The notes under the pieces are model-generated. The model had not been told where the DNA came from. It ran no database searches and saw only the letters and a list, made by a program, of their open reading frames with translations. Shown here in pieces: positions 55,097 through 64,000 of a stretch of DNA of 64,000 bases. The stretch is from Emergomyces orientalis (lineage: Eukaryota; Ascomycota; Eurotiomycetes; Onygenales; Ajellomycetaceae): the NCBI GenBank assembly GCA_002110485.1, contig MOWL01000051.1, positions 62,001 to 126,000 of the forward strand. Direction: 5' to 3'. A program made the position numbers and the translations under genes. The number at the start of each line of letters is the position of its first letter. The first letter of the stretch is position 1.

Positions 55097-58000
55097 CTAT
55101 GCTTTGTATGCACTGAGTGTTCTGGCTAGCTTGAACTATTCAAGAATGCTCTGTTCAAGTCACTATCTTGTAAGTCTGTGAAGATCTTCTTTTGTATTCA
55201 GCAGTCATTTCTTGTCAATTCTGCTCTCTGTTTCTAGTTCTCTGTGTCTCACATTAAACCACATACAGTGAATCATCACATGGGTCACTGTCTTCTGCTT
55301 ATAGCCACATGCACATCTGAGAGTGGGGAAGTCTGGCACTCTTCATCTGTGCAGAAAGACTGCCAGCCCTGTCTTGCCTGTATATAGCTGCACTATTAGA
55401 GAGCTGTGTGCCTTGCTCAGCCTCTCATGCTACTTCAATAGTTTCTTATCTGAAGATCTTTTAAAGAGCTCTTCTCAAGATATTCTACACATCTGTCACT
55501 TTGTTCTTCAGCAATGTAGTACCTTCTTCTGCACTCATTTTGCAAAGCTTCAGTTTATTCTGATATCAGTCTCTCTTTCATCTCTTCTAGTTTGCTTTAC
55601 TTCAGCTGCTCACTGTGCACTTCATGCTGTCTGCATGCTTGTAGAATGTAGTACTGTCTCAACTGAACTTCTCACTCTTTTATTTCTTCATCTGAGTCTT
55701 GTTCACACACTAGTGCATGTCTGCTCTATCTGTCTAGCCATTTCTGATCTTCTGATTCGCTCCACTGCCTTAACAACCAGGCTGTCCAAGTGAATGCTGA
55801 GAGGTGGGGTGTGTGTTTCAGCCTTCAGCAATGAAATGGGCGTGGCTCTATATACCCCTGCAATAGTGTGAAGGCATGTATTCTGTATTTTCTCCAGCTC
55901 TGCTAGAAGTTGCTGCTGGCGCCTTGGCTCCTGAGGTGTCACGCATGAGAGGTGCCATGCCAGGGCCTCATAAGAGATGACTGGCCTGATCACTGCATTG
56001 TAAACTCTTCTAGCCTGGTGTAGAGGCAGTCTCCAGGTTGACTGGGTGATTTGAGTTAATACTCAGACCTGTGATTTCATTTTCTTCACTGTGACATTCA
56101 CATGCTTCTTTCACTTGAGCTTAGAGTTCAGTCACACTCTCAGCACTCTCATGGCCTTCTGTGGTGCAACAACCTGCTGCAGTAGCCATAGAGATTCTTC
56201 CACATTGAACCATGTTCTTGCTCTGGTGAAGTGCATTAGCTCATACTTCTGTGGTGTGAAAATCGCTTCATGCCTGCTTGCTCACTGCTCACATTCCGCG
56301 TGGATCCGCGCTAGTTGCGCGCAGTTGGCCTCAGTGGAAGCGCCATAAGCCAGTACATTGACATCGTCCACGAATTCTATGCAGCTGGATGGCTCATGAG
56401 GGAGTGTGCATACCCGCAGCAGCTCTTCATTATAGAATAAAAAGAGAATAGAAGAGAGCAGTGATCTCTGAGAAATTTCTACTTTCATCTTGAAAATTTT
56501 TAACTTCTGTTTATCAAATATCAGAGTGATCTTTCAGTCACTCATGAATGAGTTCACTCAATCAGTGAGTTGTCTGGGTATTCCTTTCATTCCAAGAATA
56601 TGCACAAGCCGCTTTCTTAGCACCCTGTCATAGGCTCCTGAGATATTCAGTGATAGCACTGATGCCACTGTCCCTGGCTCCTCCCAGACAGTGTGAATCT
56701 GTGCCAGTAACATTGTCACTGCTGTCTCAGTTGAGTGATCACTCCGCGCGCTCATCTGTTACACTGATAGAAGATTAAATTGTTCTGCTAGCTGTCTAAG
56801 CTCTCTAGCTGTTGCAGTCTCAATGATTTTACTCACTGTATTCAGAAGTGCTATAGACCTTCATGTCTCTGTCTTGCTGTAGTTCTTCTTTTCTGGTTTT
56901 TTCAGCACCACTGTGCGCGCAGTCTTGAAGGCCTGTGAGTAGTGCTTTCATTGCCAGCATGCCTGGGTGAGCTCAGTCATTGCTCTGATGAACACTGGCC
57001 CCAGCATCTTGAGAAATTGGTTGAGGATGCCATTTGCATCTAATGTCTTGTCATTTGACAGCCTGACTATGATTGCTGTCATGGTTTCCTCTGTGATTTC
57101 CATTATATTGTCTATATCTGACAGTGATGTGCACTCACTCATGTCAGTCTCACTGACAGGCAGAGAATCTGGGAAGAAGCGCGCTCTCAGCAGCTCTGTC
57201 TTGCCCTGAAAGTCACATATCAGTGTTTCAGAGGCCTCAGTCTCATGCTGCAGTCCCTTCAGAGGCAGGATTAGCACCAGCTGCTTGACTTCGCGGGTGT
57301 GAGTGTGCCCCCATTTGACTAGCTTTCAGAGCAGTTTAGGGTCAGTCCCTGCACTGTTCATAAAACCATGAAAGCTGGCTGTCTTTGCAAGTTTCATCTC
57401 TCTGTTATATTTATTTCTTGTCTGTGCTCTCTCTTTCTCTGTGCTGTGAGGGCTTCTTAAAATGTGCTTGTACTCATATACTGCCTCTGCCACCCTGGTG
57501 GACCACCAGAAGCAGCTATATTCACAGATATATGCATTCTTGACATGTTTAGCTGCAAGCTTATTGATGAACTCACTGAGATACTGCACATACTCATCAA
57601 TTTTCAATGTGAATGTGAAGACTGTATAGTATCTTAACTTCTGACAGTCTCTTTACAGTTGTGTTAAGTCAACATTCTTTCAGTTCTGTCTTTTTTTTTG
57701 TGCAGTGGTTGATCTCACTGCTAAAACTGTGACTACTGATAGATAATCTGAGGCCATGTCTGTCTTTCTTGCTACATCACACTTGCTTATTTCAGTGCTC
57801 AGACTCTCTAACATAAAGATTAAATTCAAAGTGATCTCTGCACTGCTGTGATCTTTTCATGTGATTTCCCTCTTCAGTGTGACCAATTGAAGCCCCAATG
57901 CATCAGTCTGTGCAATGAGCTTTCAGATCATGTTGAAGTTGCGCGCCATGCACTCTCCCCCACAGTGTGTGTCATGCATGTTGAAGTCTTCCAGCACTAC

Positions 58001-58462
58001 AGTCTGTGCTTGTTGCACATTCAGTCTTTCATGTTGTGCTTGTAGCGCGGTCTTCGCCCCCTTCATCACTGCTTGAAGCTGATGGATCAGAGAGTCCTCC
58101 AGTATGGCTGTGTAACTGTCTGATGGGGTTGCATAGACATTCAGTATTATGACCAGGCCACATGCAGTGTGAAGTGTCAATATAATTATAAAGCTTGATA
58201 TTATTTTCACTTCTCATGCTGTTACTGCTAGTTTCTTGTTAATTAGAAATCTCACTCTGACTTTCTCATTCTGCATACTCATCTGTCAGAATTCACAGTT
58301 TGCAGAGTAAGTGATATCTTTTTCTGTTTTTTCATGCATTCAGAGCTCTTGTAACATGATAACATCATAGTTTAATGCTGTTTCAGACATGATCAGTAAT
58401 ACATTCATCACCTTGACAGAGTTGTGCATATTGTATTGCAGTATATGAAGCTGTTCTCTCAT
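55097..58462 (-). pseudogene. LINE-A3 ORF2, endonuclease-RT with about 30 in-frame stops
   Basis: Aligned by eye to A2 ORF2 from the start (MREQLHILQYNMHNS) to the end. Endonuclease, RT (SCIEFVDDVNVLAYG) and the zinc tail (CACGYKQKTVTHVMIHC) are recognisable. Of the stops, about 22 are TGA at positions where A2 has Trp (or TGA in two cases), 2 are TAG at Trp, 4 are TGA at Arg, 1 is TGA at Gly, and 3-4 are TAG/TAA at Gln. RT motif A reads LSLNISGAYDRV, with Asn for the catalytic Asp, so this copy is dead whatever the reading of TGA. Confidence 0.75.
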
Positions 58463-58538
58463 AACTCATGCATGTCCATTATTATTATTATTATTCTTCA
58501 ATTATAGATATATATGCAGTCAGAGACTATGATATCTA

Positions 58539-58561
58539 CCTGAGACTCAAAGAGTCTCAGG
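58539..58561 (-). other. 3'-terminal hairpin of LINE-B5
   Basis: CCTGAGACTC, loop AAA, GAGTCTCAGG: a perfect 10-bp stem about 40 bp before the tail, matching in position the 5-bp stem of B3/B4 although the paired bases differ. Confidence 0.55.
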
Positions 58562-58876
58562 ATTTTTCCAACTTTAAAACTAATTACTATACATTTTTTC
58601 TTCAAACAAATAGCACTTGCAATACTTGAATTTCAGTCCAGAATAGTCAGCAAATTGATTTTTCATTTTTTTTATTTATTTATAAATATCTTTAAAGATT
58701 ATTTATATTCTCTTTTTTCATATAATTTTCAAGTGATTACAAAGAAAATAAATTAATGATAGACAAAATAACTCATGACATGAATACAAAGGAAATAAAA
58801 AACAGACTCTAACACAAAAGAAATAGTGAGATATTATATAATATCTAGCAGTTTTTATAAAGAATATTTCAGATTC

Positions 58877-60509
58877 TCATTCATTTATATTTTCATCTTT
58901 GAAATAGAATTGATTTCTAGTAGCTATTTGAGTTTCATTGAGAAAATCAATTAAATATTGACTGTCTATTTCAGTTGAAAATAGTAGTTTCATATTCATT
59001 TCTCTCAGTTTATATTTATATCTCAGTTCAGCTCTAAGTTCTTGATTTAATGAGCAATTCATTAAGATATATTCTGAGTCTTCAAGAGAGTCACAATATT
59101 CACAATTTTCACTTTCAATATCAGATATTCTTTTCAAATAAGATTTGAAATAGCCATGACCTAGTTTCAATTGAATGATTGAGGAGAAAAGCTTCTTCTT
59201 GCACTTAATAGAGTATGATTTTCATTTAGGTTTAGTTTCAAATCTAAGATAGTGAGGACTTTTTCTTTGTTTTTCTCATATTTTATGCCATTTTTCTAAG
59301 TAATTCTCTTTTATCTTTCTTTTAATAAAAGATCATGAAACTATTTTTGAACTTACAATATTTAGTTCTGTTCCTTTCTTTGCTGCTTCATCAGCAAGCT
59401 CATTTCCATGTATATTTATATGAGCAGGAACCCAGCTCAGATATATCTTTGTCTTATATTTTAATTGAATTCTTTTGCATATCTTTAGAATTACTTCTAT
59501 ATTCATTTAATTATTATGAATTTCATTCTTTTGAATTCTTTTCAAAACTGCTTGACTATCTGAAAAAATTCATGCTTCTTTCATATCTTTTCTTTTTGAA
59601 GCTTTTATTTCTATCAGTTTAAAAGCTTTTATAATAGTATATAATTCAGCATCAAATACTTCACATTCATTTCCAATATTCCATGAATCTGATGTATATT
59701 TGTAATTATCTTCTGTATATGCTATTCCAGCTTCTAGGCCATTATTTTCATTCATTGAATCATCTGAATAGATTAGAATTGACTTTTTAAAATCAATTTT
59801 CTCTATTATTCTTTTATGATTCTCAGCTTCTTCTGGTTTTGATAATGCACTTATTTCAATTGAAATCATTGAGCCTAGTTTTTCTTTCCATGAATATAGC
59901 TTTTTGTGTTCAATCTTTTCAATATTTAATGAGGAGAACTCATTTTTAATCATTGAGCATACTCTATATAGTTGAAAAGGGATTTTTTTTTCATTTCTCT
60001 CATTTTCTTGATTTTCTTGACTTTCATTCCAATCTAGATATCTATTCCAATCTAAGTCATTTCCAGATTGAATTGGAGAATAAGATGTAGATATTCTTTT
60101 TCTAATTGAATGAATATCTGGCATTTTCATGATTCTCAGTGCATAATTCTTGCATATCTTCTCAAATCTTATTTCAGGAGGTGATATAGAAGCTTCTATT
60201 TCCATAGCTCTACATGGAGAGGTTTTGAAAGCTCCCAGAATTCTTCTTAAAGCTGTATTCTGCAATTTTTGAAACTTATCTATGAAGTGTTTCTGGTTCT
60301 TCCACCATATCTGAACACCATAATCAGAAATAGATGCTATACATGCAATGTATAGCTGTCTTATAGCTTTTCACTTCATCTACTTTGTGTCTGTCTATTT
60401 CTTCTTTTTTTCTTTTCTTCAAAATCTCAATTTCAGAAACAGTTTCTATGAAATTATTTCTATTTTTGCATGAAGTCATCATGTTCACAGATTGAGATGA
60501 GTTATTCAT
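58877..60509 (-). pseudogene. LINE-B5 coding remnant: ORF1 start joined to RT thumb, RNase H and tail
   Basis: The ATG at 60509 (MNNSSQSVNMMTSCKN) begins ORF1. After about 45 codons the sequence changes to the RT thumb in another frame (QLYIACIASISDYGVQIWWK). Then come LQNTALRRILGAFKTSPC, RNase H (LIYSDDSMNENN; FSDSQAVLKR; LSWVPAHIN; NELADEAAKK) and the tail (CEYCDSLEDSEYILMNC), ending at 58877. TGA stands at Trp positions of B1 (S-stop-SFIKRK, I-stop-EKQRK, PK-stop-KS), while one position that is TAG in B1 is TGG here (EKWHKI). Confidence 0.65.
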
Positions 60510-60594
60510 GATTTCTTTGAGTATATTAGATAATTAGTTAAATTAAATAGTATTCTCAGATTTTTGCTATTTTTTCTACTAGAAATAGTATCTA

Positions 60595-61157
60595 GATTAG
60601 ATTTCTCAAGAGAATCTAATAAACTAATATTGATTTTTGAAGATAAATTAATTAAATCTTCACAGACTTCTTTCTTGTGCTACAAAATGAAGAGAAAAGA
60701 ATTGATTTCAATGAATAATAAATTATTCAATTGAAATGACAGTTTTTGAAAGAAAAACTGACAAAATAAATCAATTTTTTGCAGAGAAATTGATAAAAAC
60801 TATTCAGAAATATTTAATATTCTAAACTTCTTCTCACATATCAAGTATGCAGTTCAAAATTGAGATTATTTTCAAAAACTGAATCAGTCACTGAAGTAAA
60901 GAAATATGAATTTGTGTAGAATTTTCTTGATTTATTTACTCAGAGCTAAATCAAGAAAAACACTCTAACTCTTGCAAATTTTGTCTTTTTCAATTTGAAA
61001 AGCTTCTCAAAATTTCTGCTTGAAATAGATTTCATCTCAAATCAAGATTGTATTTCTGAAATATCAATATGAATTAATACTAAATAGATTTCCTTTTCTA
61101 TTCAAATTAATCTCATATATTTTACTAGATAGCTCTTAATAAATGTAATTTATTAAG
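60595..61157 (-). promoter_or_regulatory. LINE-B 5' UTR composed of consecutive stem-loops
   Basis: Listed on the plus strand: attagatttctc/gagaatctaat (60595-60619, one bulge); ATTTCAATGAATAAT with ATTATTCAATTGAAAT (60705-60737); CAGTTTTT/AAAAACTG (60740-60760); ATCAATTT/AAATTGAT (60770-60794); TTTTCTTGATTTA/TAAATCAAGAAAA (13 bp, about 60922-60959); CAAATT/AATTTG (about 60975-60997); TGAAAT/ATTTCA (61021-61034); AATAGA/TCTATT; and CTTAATAAAT/ATTTATTAAG (10 bp, about 61134-61156). The first four recur in the LINE-B6 leader (63110-63330). Confidence 0.5.
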
Positions 61158-61208
61158 TCACACAGATGAGTATGCAAATGAAGAATCAACAGACTAAATC
61201 TGTACTAT

Positions 61209-61556
61209 TGAAGTGGAATAAGGGGTTGTGCGCTTTTGGCGGCACGTGGGCAGGAGCAGCGGGATCGTAAGGAGGTTGGTAAGTTCGCCGTGTATACAAT
61301 ATTCTATTCAACGAGCTATCCAAATAGCAATACAAAAGAACACATAGGAGATTCAAATATAGAAGAAGAACAAGCAATCAATCACATATCAAATCACACA
61401 ATCAAAAAGGAGCAATCTCACTGCTCTGCGTACAATCAATCTTCGCCGAATCCACACGTGTGTCAAAGGATAATGGGAATATGAGGCAGCCATGCCAAAC
61501 AAATATATGAGGCGGTCTCGGCGAAAAGTAATACCACGCCGAGATTCCCCACCACA
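61209..61556 (-). repeat. Solo LTR of the Gypsy-1 family, nearly intact
   Basis: 348 bp with only two differences from the Gypsy-1 LTRs noticed (cacgtagg to cacatagg; aaaagata to aaaggata). It is flanked by the 4-bp target duplication CTAT (61205-61208, 61557-61560). It remains after recombination between two LTRs. Confidence 0.92.
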
Positions 61557-62167
61557 CTATTTTCTTATATAATAATATGTATATATACAAATATATATAT
61601 ATATTACTTGCAGGGACCAAGCTATTTTTTAAACACTGATATTTCCACTTTTTCTCGTTCAGTTTTGTAGAGAGGGTAGGTTTCGGGGAATTTCTGATTA
61701 AAGGGTAGGTCACATGTGATCTGTGCTGAGGTATTTTTTTGTCACTTTTCTGCCGGACGAGGTAGGGCGGTACGGGGAAAAGACTTGACACTGGTGCAAA
61801 GAAACATGAAAATCAATCAGAGTTTTCACACAGGTTTTAACAATGAATTGTTCAGAAAGAGATAGTCAGAATGAATTCAAAATTGAGACAGTTGTACTAT
61901 CTGGTTTGTTCTAGCTTCTATCAAAATTCTATGTAAATTGGGCCGAAACTGATGAAGTTATGTGATGAAGTGTGATTTTCTTTCCCCTTAGAGATTGCAA
62001 ACATGTTTTTCTCAATAACTTCACCAACTCGCGCTCAATTTTAATAAAAAGTGAATAAATTGCTTTCTCAAACAAGAGCTTTCAACTGGATGTCTTTTCG
62101 TCTTCTAATTCAAAGAATTGGGCTGGTTCAGGGGAAAGCCAAAAAAAAAAAAAAAAAAAAAAAAAGC
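61557..62167 (+). other. Unidentified insert ending in poly(A)
   Basis: About 600 bp of less AT-biased sequence ending in a 25-nt poly(A) (62141-62165) at the point where LINE-B6 ORF1 is broken. It starts with a (TA)-rich stretch (about 61560-61608). No ORF of note, and no match to other repeats in the window. It could be a SINE-like retroposon, a processed transcript, or the 3' end of an unseen LINE. Confidence 0.4.
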
Positions 62168-63095
62168 TTGTCAGTTCATTTTGAAGAAGCATCATTCCCT
62201 CTTCAAAATCAAAGATACTAACTGAAATATCATGAAGAACAAACTTTTCTCATCTTTCATCTTTTTCTAAATAAATCTCTGTTTTCAAAAGATTTTCTAG
62301 AATAGATTTCCAGATTGAAGAATTTTCCAGTAAAAAGCTTGTATTGTATTCTGATGTTGTAGTCAGAACTAAAGAGTTTTCAAAAAAGGATTTTTCAATA
62401 GAAGAAATAACAGTTTTTATTTGATTTTCTTCAGTCATGAGTTGTTCTTGAAATGCCTGATTTATTTCATTTCTGATTTGAAAAATCAGATTTGAGTTTA
62501 AAAGACTATTTAATTCTAAGATTTCTCTATTAGAAAGTTTTAGAATAAGTCTGTTTTTTTTCATTTCTTGTATTTTTCTTGTGTGTAGATTCTTTTTTTC
62601 ATTTTTTTCAATCAAAATGAAATCAGATTCATCTGGTTGTACTGCTTATTGCATATTATTAGATAATAAGTCTTTTTTCAGAGCTTGAGCATAGGTTTTT
62701 TCCACTTTTGAATTATTTTCCACTGAATCAGTAGTGGAAGAAAGATTGAAAGTGGTGTTATTTACAGAGTTTGAAGAATTTACATTATCAATAGTAATTA
62801 CATTACTAATGATAATTTTTAATTCTTTAGAAATTCCCAGTTTGTATTTTAGAATTTCATTTATCTGTTTTGCTTGAATAAGTAGTAGATTTACTACTTT
62901 ATCATCTTGCTCTTGAATGCATTGATTCTTCAGAATTTCAGCTACTTTCTGAAGATTTTCAATATCATTCATTTTCTGTTGCAGTTGCTCTTTTTTTCTT
63001 TTTTTTATAAGTTCTATATCAGGGATTTTTTCAAGAAAAATATCATTTTCTTGAATTAATGACATCATATTCACAGAAGCAGGTGAATTTGACAT
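62168..63095 (-). pseudogene. LINE-B6 ORF1 remnant
   Basis: The ATG at 63095 gives MSNSPASVNMMSLIQENDIF, a Lys/Glu/Gln-rich helical N-terminal region and the central region shared with B2 (LSNREILELNSLL; SSIEKSFFENSLVLT; FVLHDISVSIFDFEE). It is interrupted by TAA at 62646 and TGA at 62250; the latter aligns with TGG (Trp) in B2. The zinc-knuckle part is lost to the truncation. Confidence 0.6.
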
Positions 63096-63340
63096 AATTC
63101 AGACTATTTTTTCTACTAGTGATAGTAACTAGATTAGATTTTTCTAGAGAATCTAATAAACTGATATTGATTTTTAGAGATAAATCAATTAAATCTTCAC
63201 AGACTTCTTTCTTGTGCTACAAAGTGAAAAGAAAAGATTTGATTTCAATGAATAACAAGTTATTCAGTTGAAATGACAGTTTTTAAGAGAAAAACTGACA
63301 AAATAAATCAATTTTTTACAGAGAAATTGATAAAAACTAT
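62168..63340 (-). mobile_element. LINE-B6, 5' UTR and ORF1 only
   Basis: The minus-strand leader (63110-63340) shares the hairpin series with B5. ORF1 follows and is cut at 62168 by the poly(A)-ended insert. The leader abuts the Gypsy-3 LTR at 63341, so its true 5' end may be lost. Confidence 0.65.
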
Positions 63341-63681
63341 TGTCAGAGGTTGAACCTCTATATGGTTATATGGACTCGGGCTAGCCGCCCAAACAGACTA
63401 ATAGCTTCCACGCTAGTGGCTAGCCCTCGCTTGCAGCTTGCACTTAGAACTCTTTTCTTCACACTTTTTGCACTCTCTCTTTTCTTTCTCTTTTCTTTCT
63501 CTTTTCTTTCTTAAGCTTTTCTTCTTGTATTTTAGGCACAATATAGTTCTTTCATACCTAATTGCTTGCCTCTTACATTAGGAAAGCTTCGTTTTTACTC
63601 CTTACTAAAGGAAGACATGGAAAAGCTCAGAAAGACACTGGCACCACAGATCAATTATTAAGAAAGAATAATAGTGTGACA
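63341..63681 (+). repeat. Gypsy-3 5' LTR
   Basis: It begins TGTCA and ends TGACA (short inverted termini) and is similar at its start to the Gypsy-2 LTR. It contains a (CTTTT)n-like pyrimidine tract at about 63475-63510. The end is uncertain because the gtgtgaca/gggtagcaaggaatccctgca junction is repeated 85 bp downstream (63762-63790). Confidence 0.6.
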
Positions 63682-63811
63682 GGGTAGCAAGGAATCCCTG
63701 CATCTATAAGAAAGTCCAGGAGAATACTGGCATTATAAACTTATTCTTTGAGTAAATCATGGTGTGACAGGGTAGCAAGGAATCCCTGCACTTATAAGAA
63801 CAAAAACTCTG

Positions 63812-64000
63812 ATGGTCATCTTTAAGATCCCATTGGATGAAGACGAATTTGTGTTAGCCACAAGCAGTCATGAACCACAGGACAAAGAAATGACCACCAA
63901 CCTCACTAGAGAGGAGCTCGCGGAGCTTTTTCAGATGAAGAAAAGACTGGCAGCTCAACAAGTGAAGCTACAGAATCAACAACAAGAACTTGAGAAGCAA
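63812..64000 (+). CDS. Gypsy-3 gag, N-terminal part (3'-partial)
   Basis: The ATG at 63812 opens a frame uninterrupted to the window edge (63 codons), starting MVIFKIPLDEDEFVLATSSH and continuing into a charged, Gln-rich helix (FQMKKRLAAQQVKLQNQQQ), like the Gln-rich region of the Gypsy-2 gag. An internal ATG 26 codons later (MTTNLTREELAELF) is an alternative start. The assignment rests on position after an LTR-like sequence and on this similarity. Confidence 0.5.
   Translation, partial: MVIFKIPLDEDEFVLATSSHEPQDKEMTTNLTREELAELFQMKKRLAAQQVKLQNQQQELEKQ

Larger units (their letters stand above)
54453..58479 (-). mobile_element. LINE-A3, decayed Tad-like element truncated at the ORF2 start
   Basis: Minus-strand copy. 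The (AAT)n tail is at about 54453-54476; the 3' UTR hairpin at 54619-54636 is shared with A2; ORF2 runs 58462-55097. ORF1 is missing: the copy begins about 15 bp before the ORF2 ATG, directly against the (AAT)n tail of LINE-B5, which has the same orientation. No frameshift was noticed relative to A2 despite substantial divergence, but many in-frame stops are present. Confidence 0.8.
58480..61160 (-). mobile_element. LINE-B5, AT-rich LINE with a large internal deletion
   Basis: The minus-strand element keeps a long 5' UTR (about 60510-61160), the ORF1 start, then jumps directly into the RT thumb (near 60370), and continues through RNase H and the coding tail to a 3' UTR with a 10-bp hairpin and an (AAT)n tail at about 58480-58500. 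ORF1 body, endonuclease and the RT core are missing, yet both termini are preserved. Confidence 0.7.
63341..64000 (+). mobile_element. Gypsy-3, start of a Ty3/Gypsy element (runs off right edge)
   Basis: LTR, a leader with a duplicated segment, and the start of gag. A 103-bp piece of its LTR end and leader also lies at 4561-4663. Confidence 0.6.

Noticed and set aside
54453..58462. A firm claim that UGA codes for Trp in these elements
   Set aside because: Host genes in the window stop at TGA, the solo LTR shows a CpC-biased mutation that explains TGG to TGA, and A3 has lost a catalytic Asp by the same type of change. Kept only as a hypothesis.
60595..61157. The hairpin series as a CRISPR array or a run of tRNA genes
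   Set aside because: The units differ in sequence and length, there are no constant repeats with spacers, and no tRNA features; it is a LINE leader.

Overview
The window is nuclear DNA of a filamentous ascomycete. Five protein-coding genes with short GT..AG introns (66-115 bp, several with CTAAC-like branch sites) form an island of ordinary base composition at about 29.7-53.6 kb. It is flanked on both sides by blocks of nested retrotransposons (about 0-29 kb and 54.4-64 kb), much of which is very AT-rich. This two-compartment layout and the gene set suit Pezizomycotina, probably Eurotiomycetes and possibly Onygenales; that placement is inference.

Left block. Two non-LTR (LINE) families and three Ty3/Gypsy groups are interleaved. 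LINE-A (GC-richer, Tad-like, CCHC ORF1 plus endonuclease/RT ORF2, (AAT)n tail) is present as A1 (left edge, minus) and A2 (4.69-10.12 kb, plus, nearly intact). LINE-B (AT-rich, zinc-knuckle ORF1, endonuclease/RT/RNase H ORF2) is present as B1 (plus, internally deleted), B2 (minus), B3 (minus) and B4 (plus). B3 and B4 form an inverted pair. One arm of the pair is split by Gypsy-1 (13477-22912, minus), a complete element with identical 348-bp LTRs, a 4-bp CTGG target duplication, gag, protease, pol and an extra fourth ORF. A solo LTR of the same family lies inside B4, and a decayed Gypsy-2 fills 25.55-28.96 kb.

Gene island. In order: TRM6/GCD10, the tRNA m1A58 methyltransferase non-catalytic subunit (minus); a MINDY-type K48 deubiquitinase with a C-terminal CaaX box (plus); a SNT1/NCoR-like double-SANT protein (minus); deoxyhypusine synthase (plus); and a MATH/USP-like protein with degenerate catalytic boxes followed by MORN repeats and a RING finger (plus). 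They look like unrelated housekeeping and regulatory genes, not a pathway cluster.

Right block. LINE-A3 (minus, decayed ORF2), LINE-B5 (minus, internally deleted, with a 5' UTR made of consecutive stem-loops), a second solo Gypsy-1 LTR (CTAT target duplication), an unidentified poly(A)-tailed insert, LINE-B6 (ORF1 only) and the start of Gypsy-3 (plus, runs off the edge).

Main points for a second look. (1) Transitions between a solo LTR and the intact LTRs fall mostly at CpC and CpG and almost never at CpA, unlike canonical RIP. (2) Premature stops in the LINEs are overwhelmingly TGA at conserved Trp codons, which fits either that mutation spectrum or UGA read as sense. (3) Gypsy-1 appears to use two recoding events, an in-frame UGA between gag and protease and a canonical U UUA AAC -1 slippery site between protease and pol. 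(4) The LINE-B 5' UTR is a chain of hairpins, one with a compensatory base change between copies.
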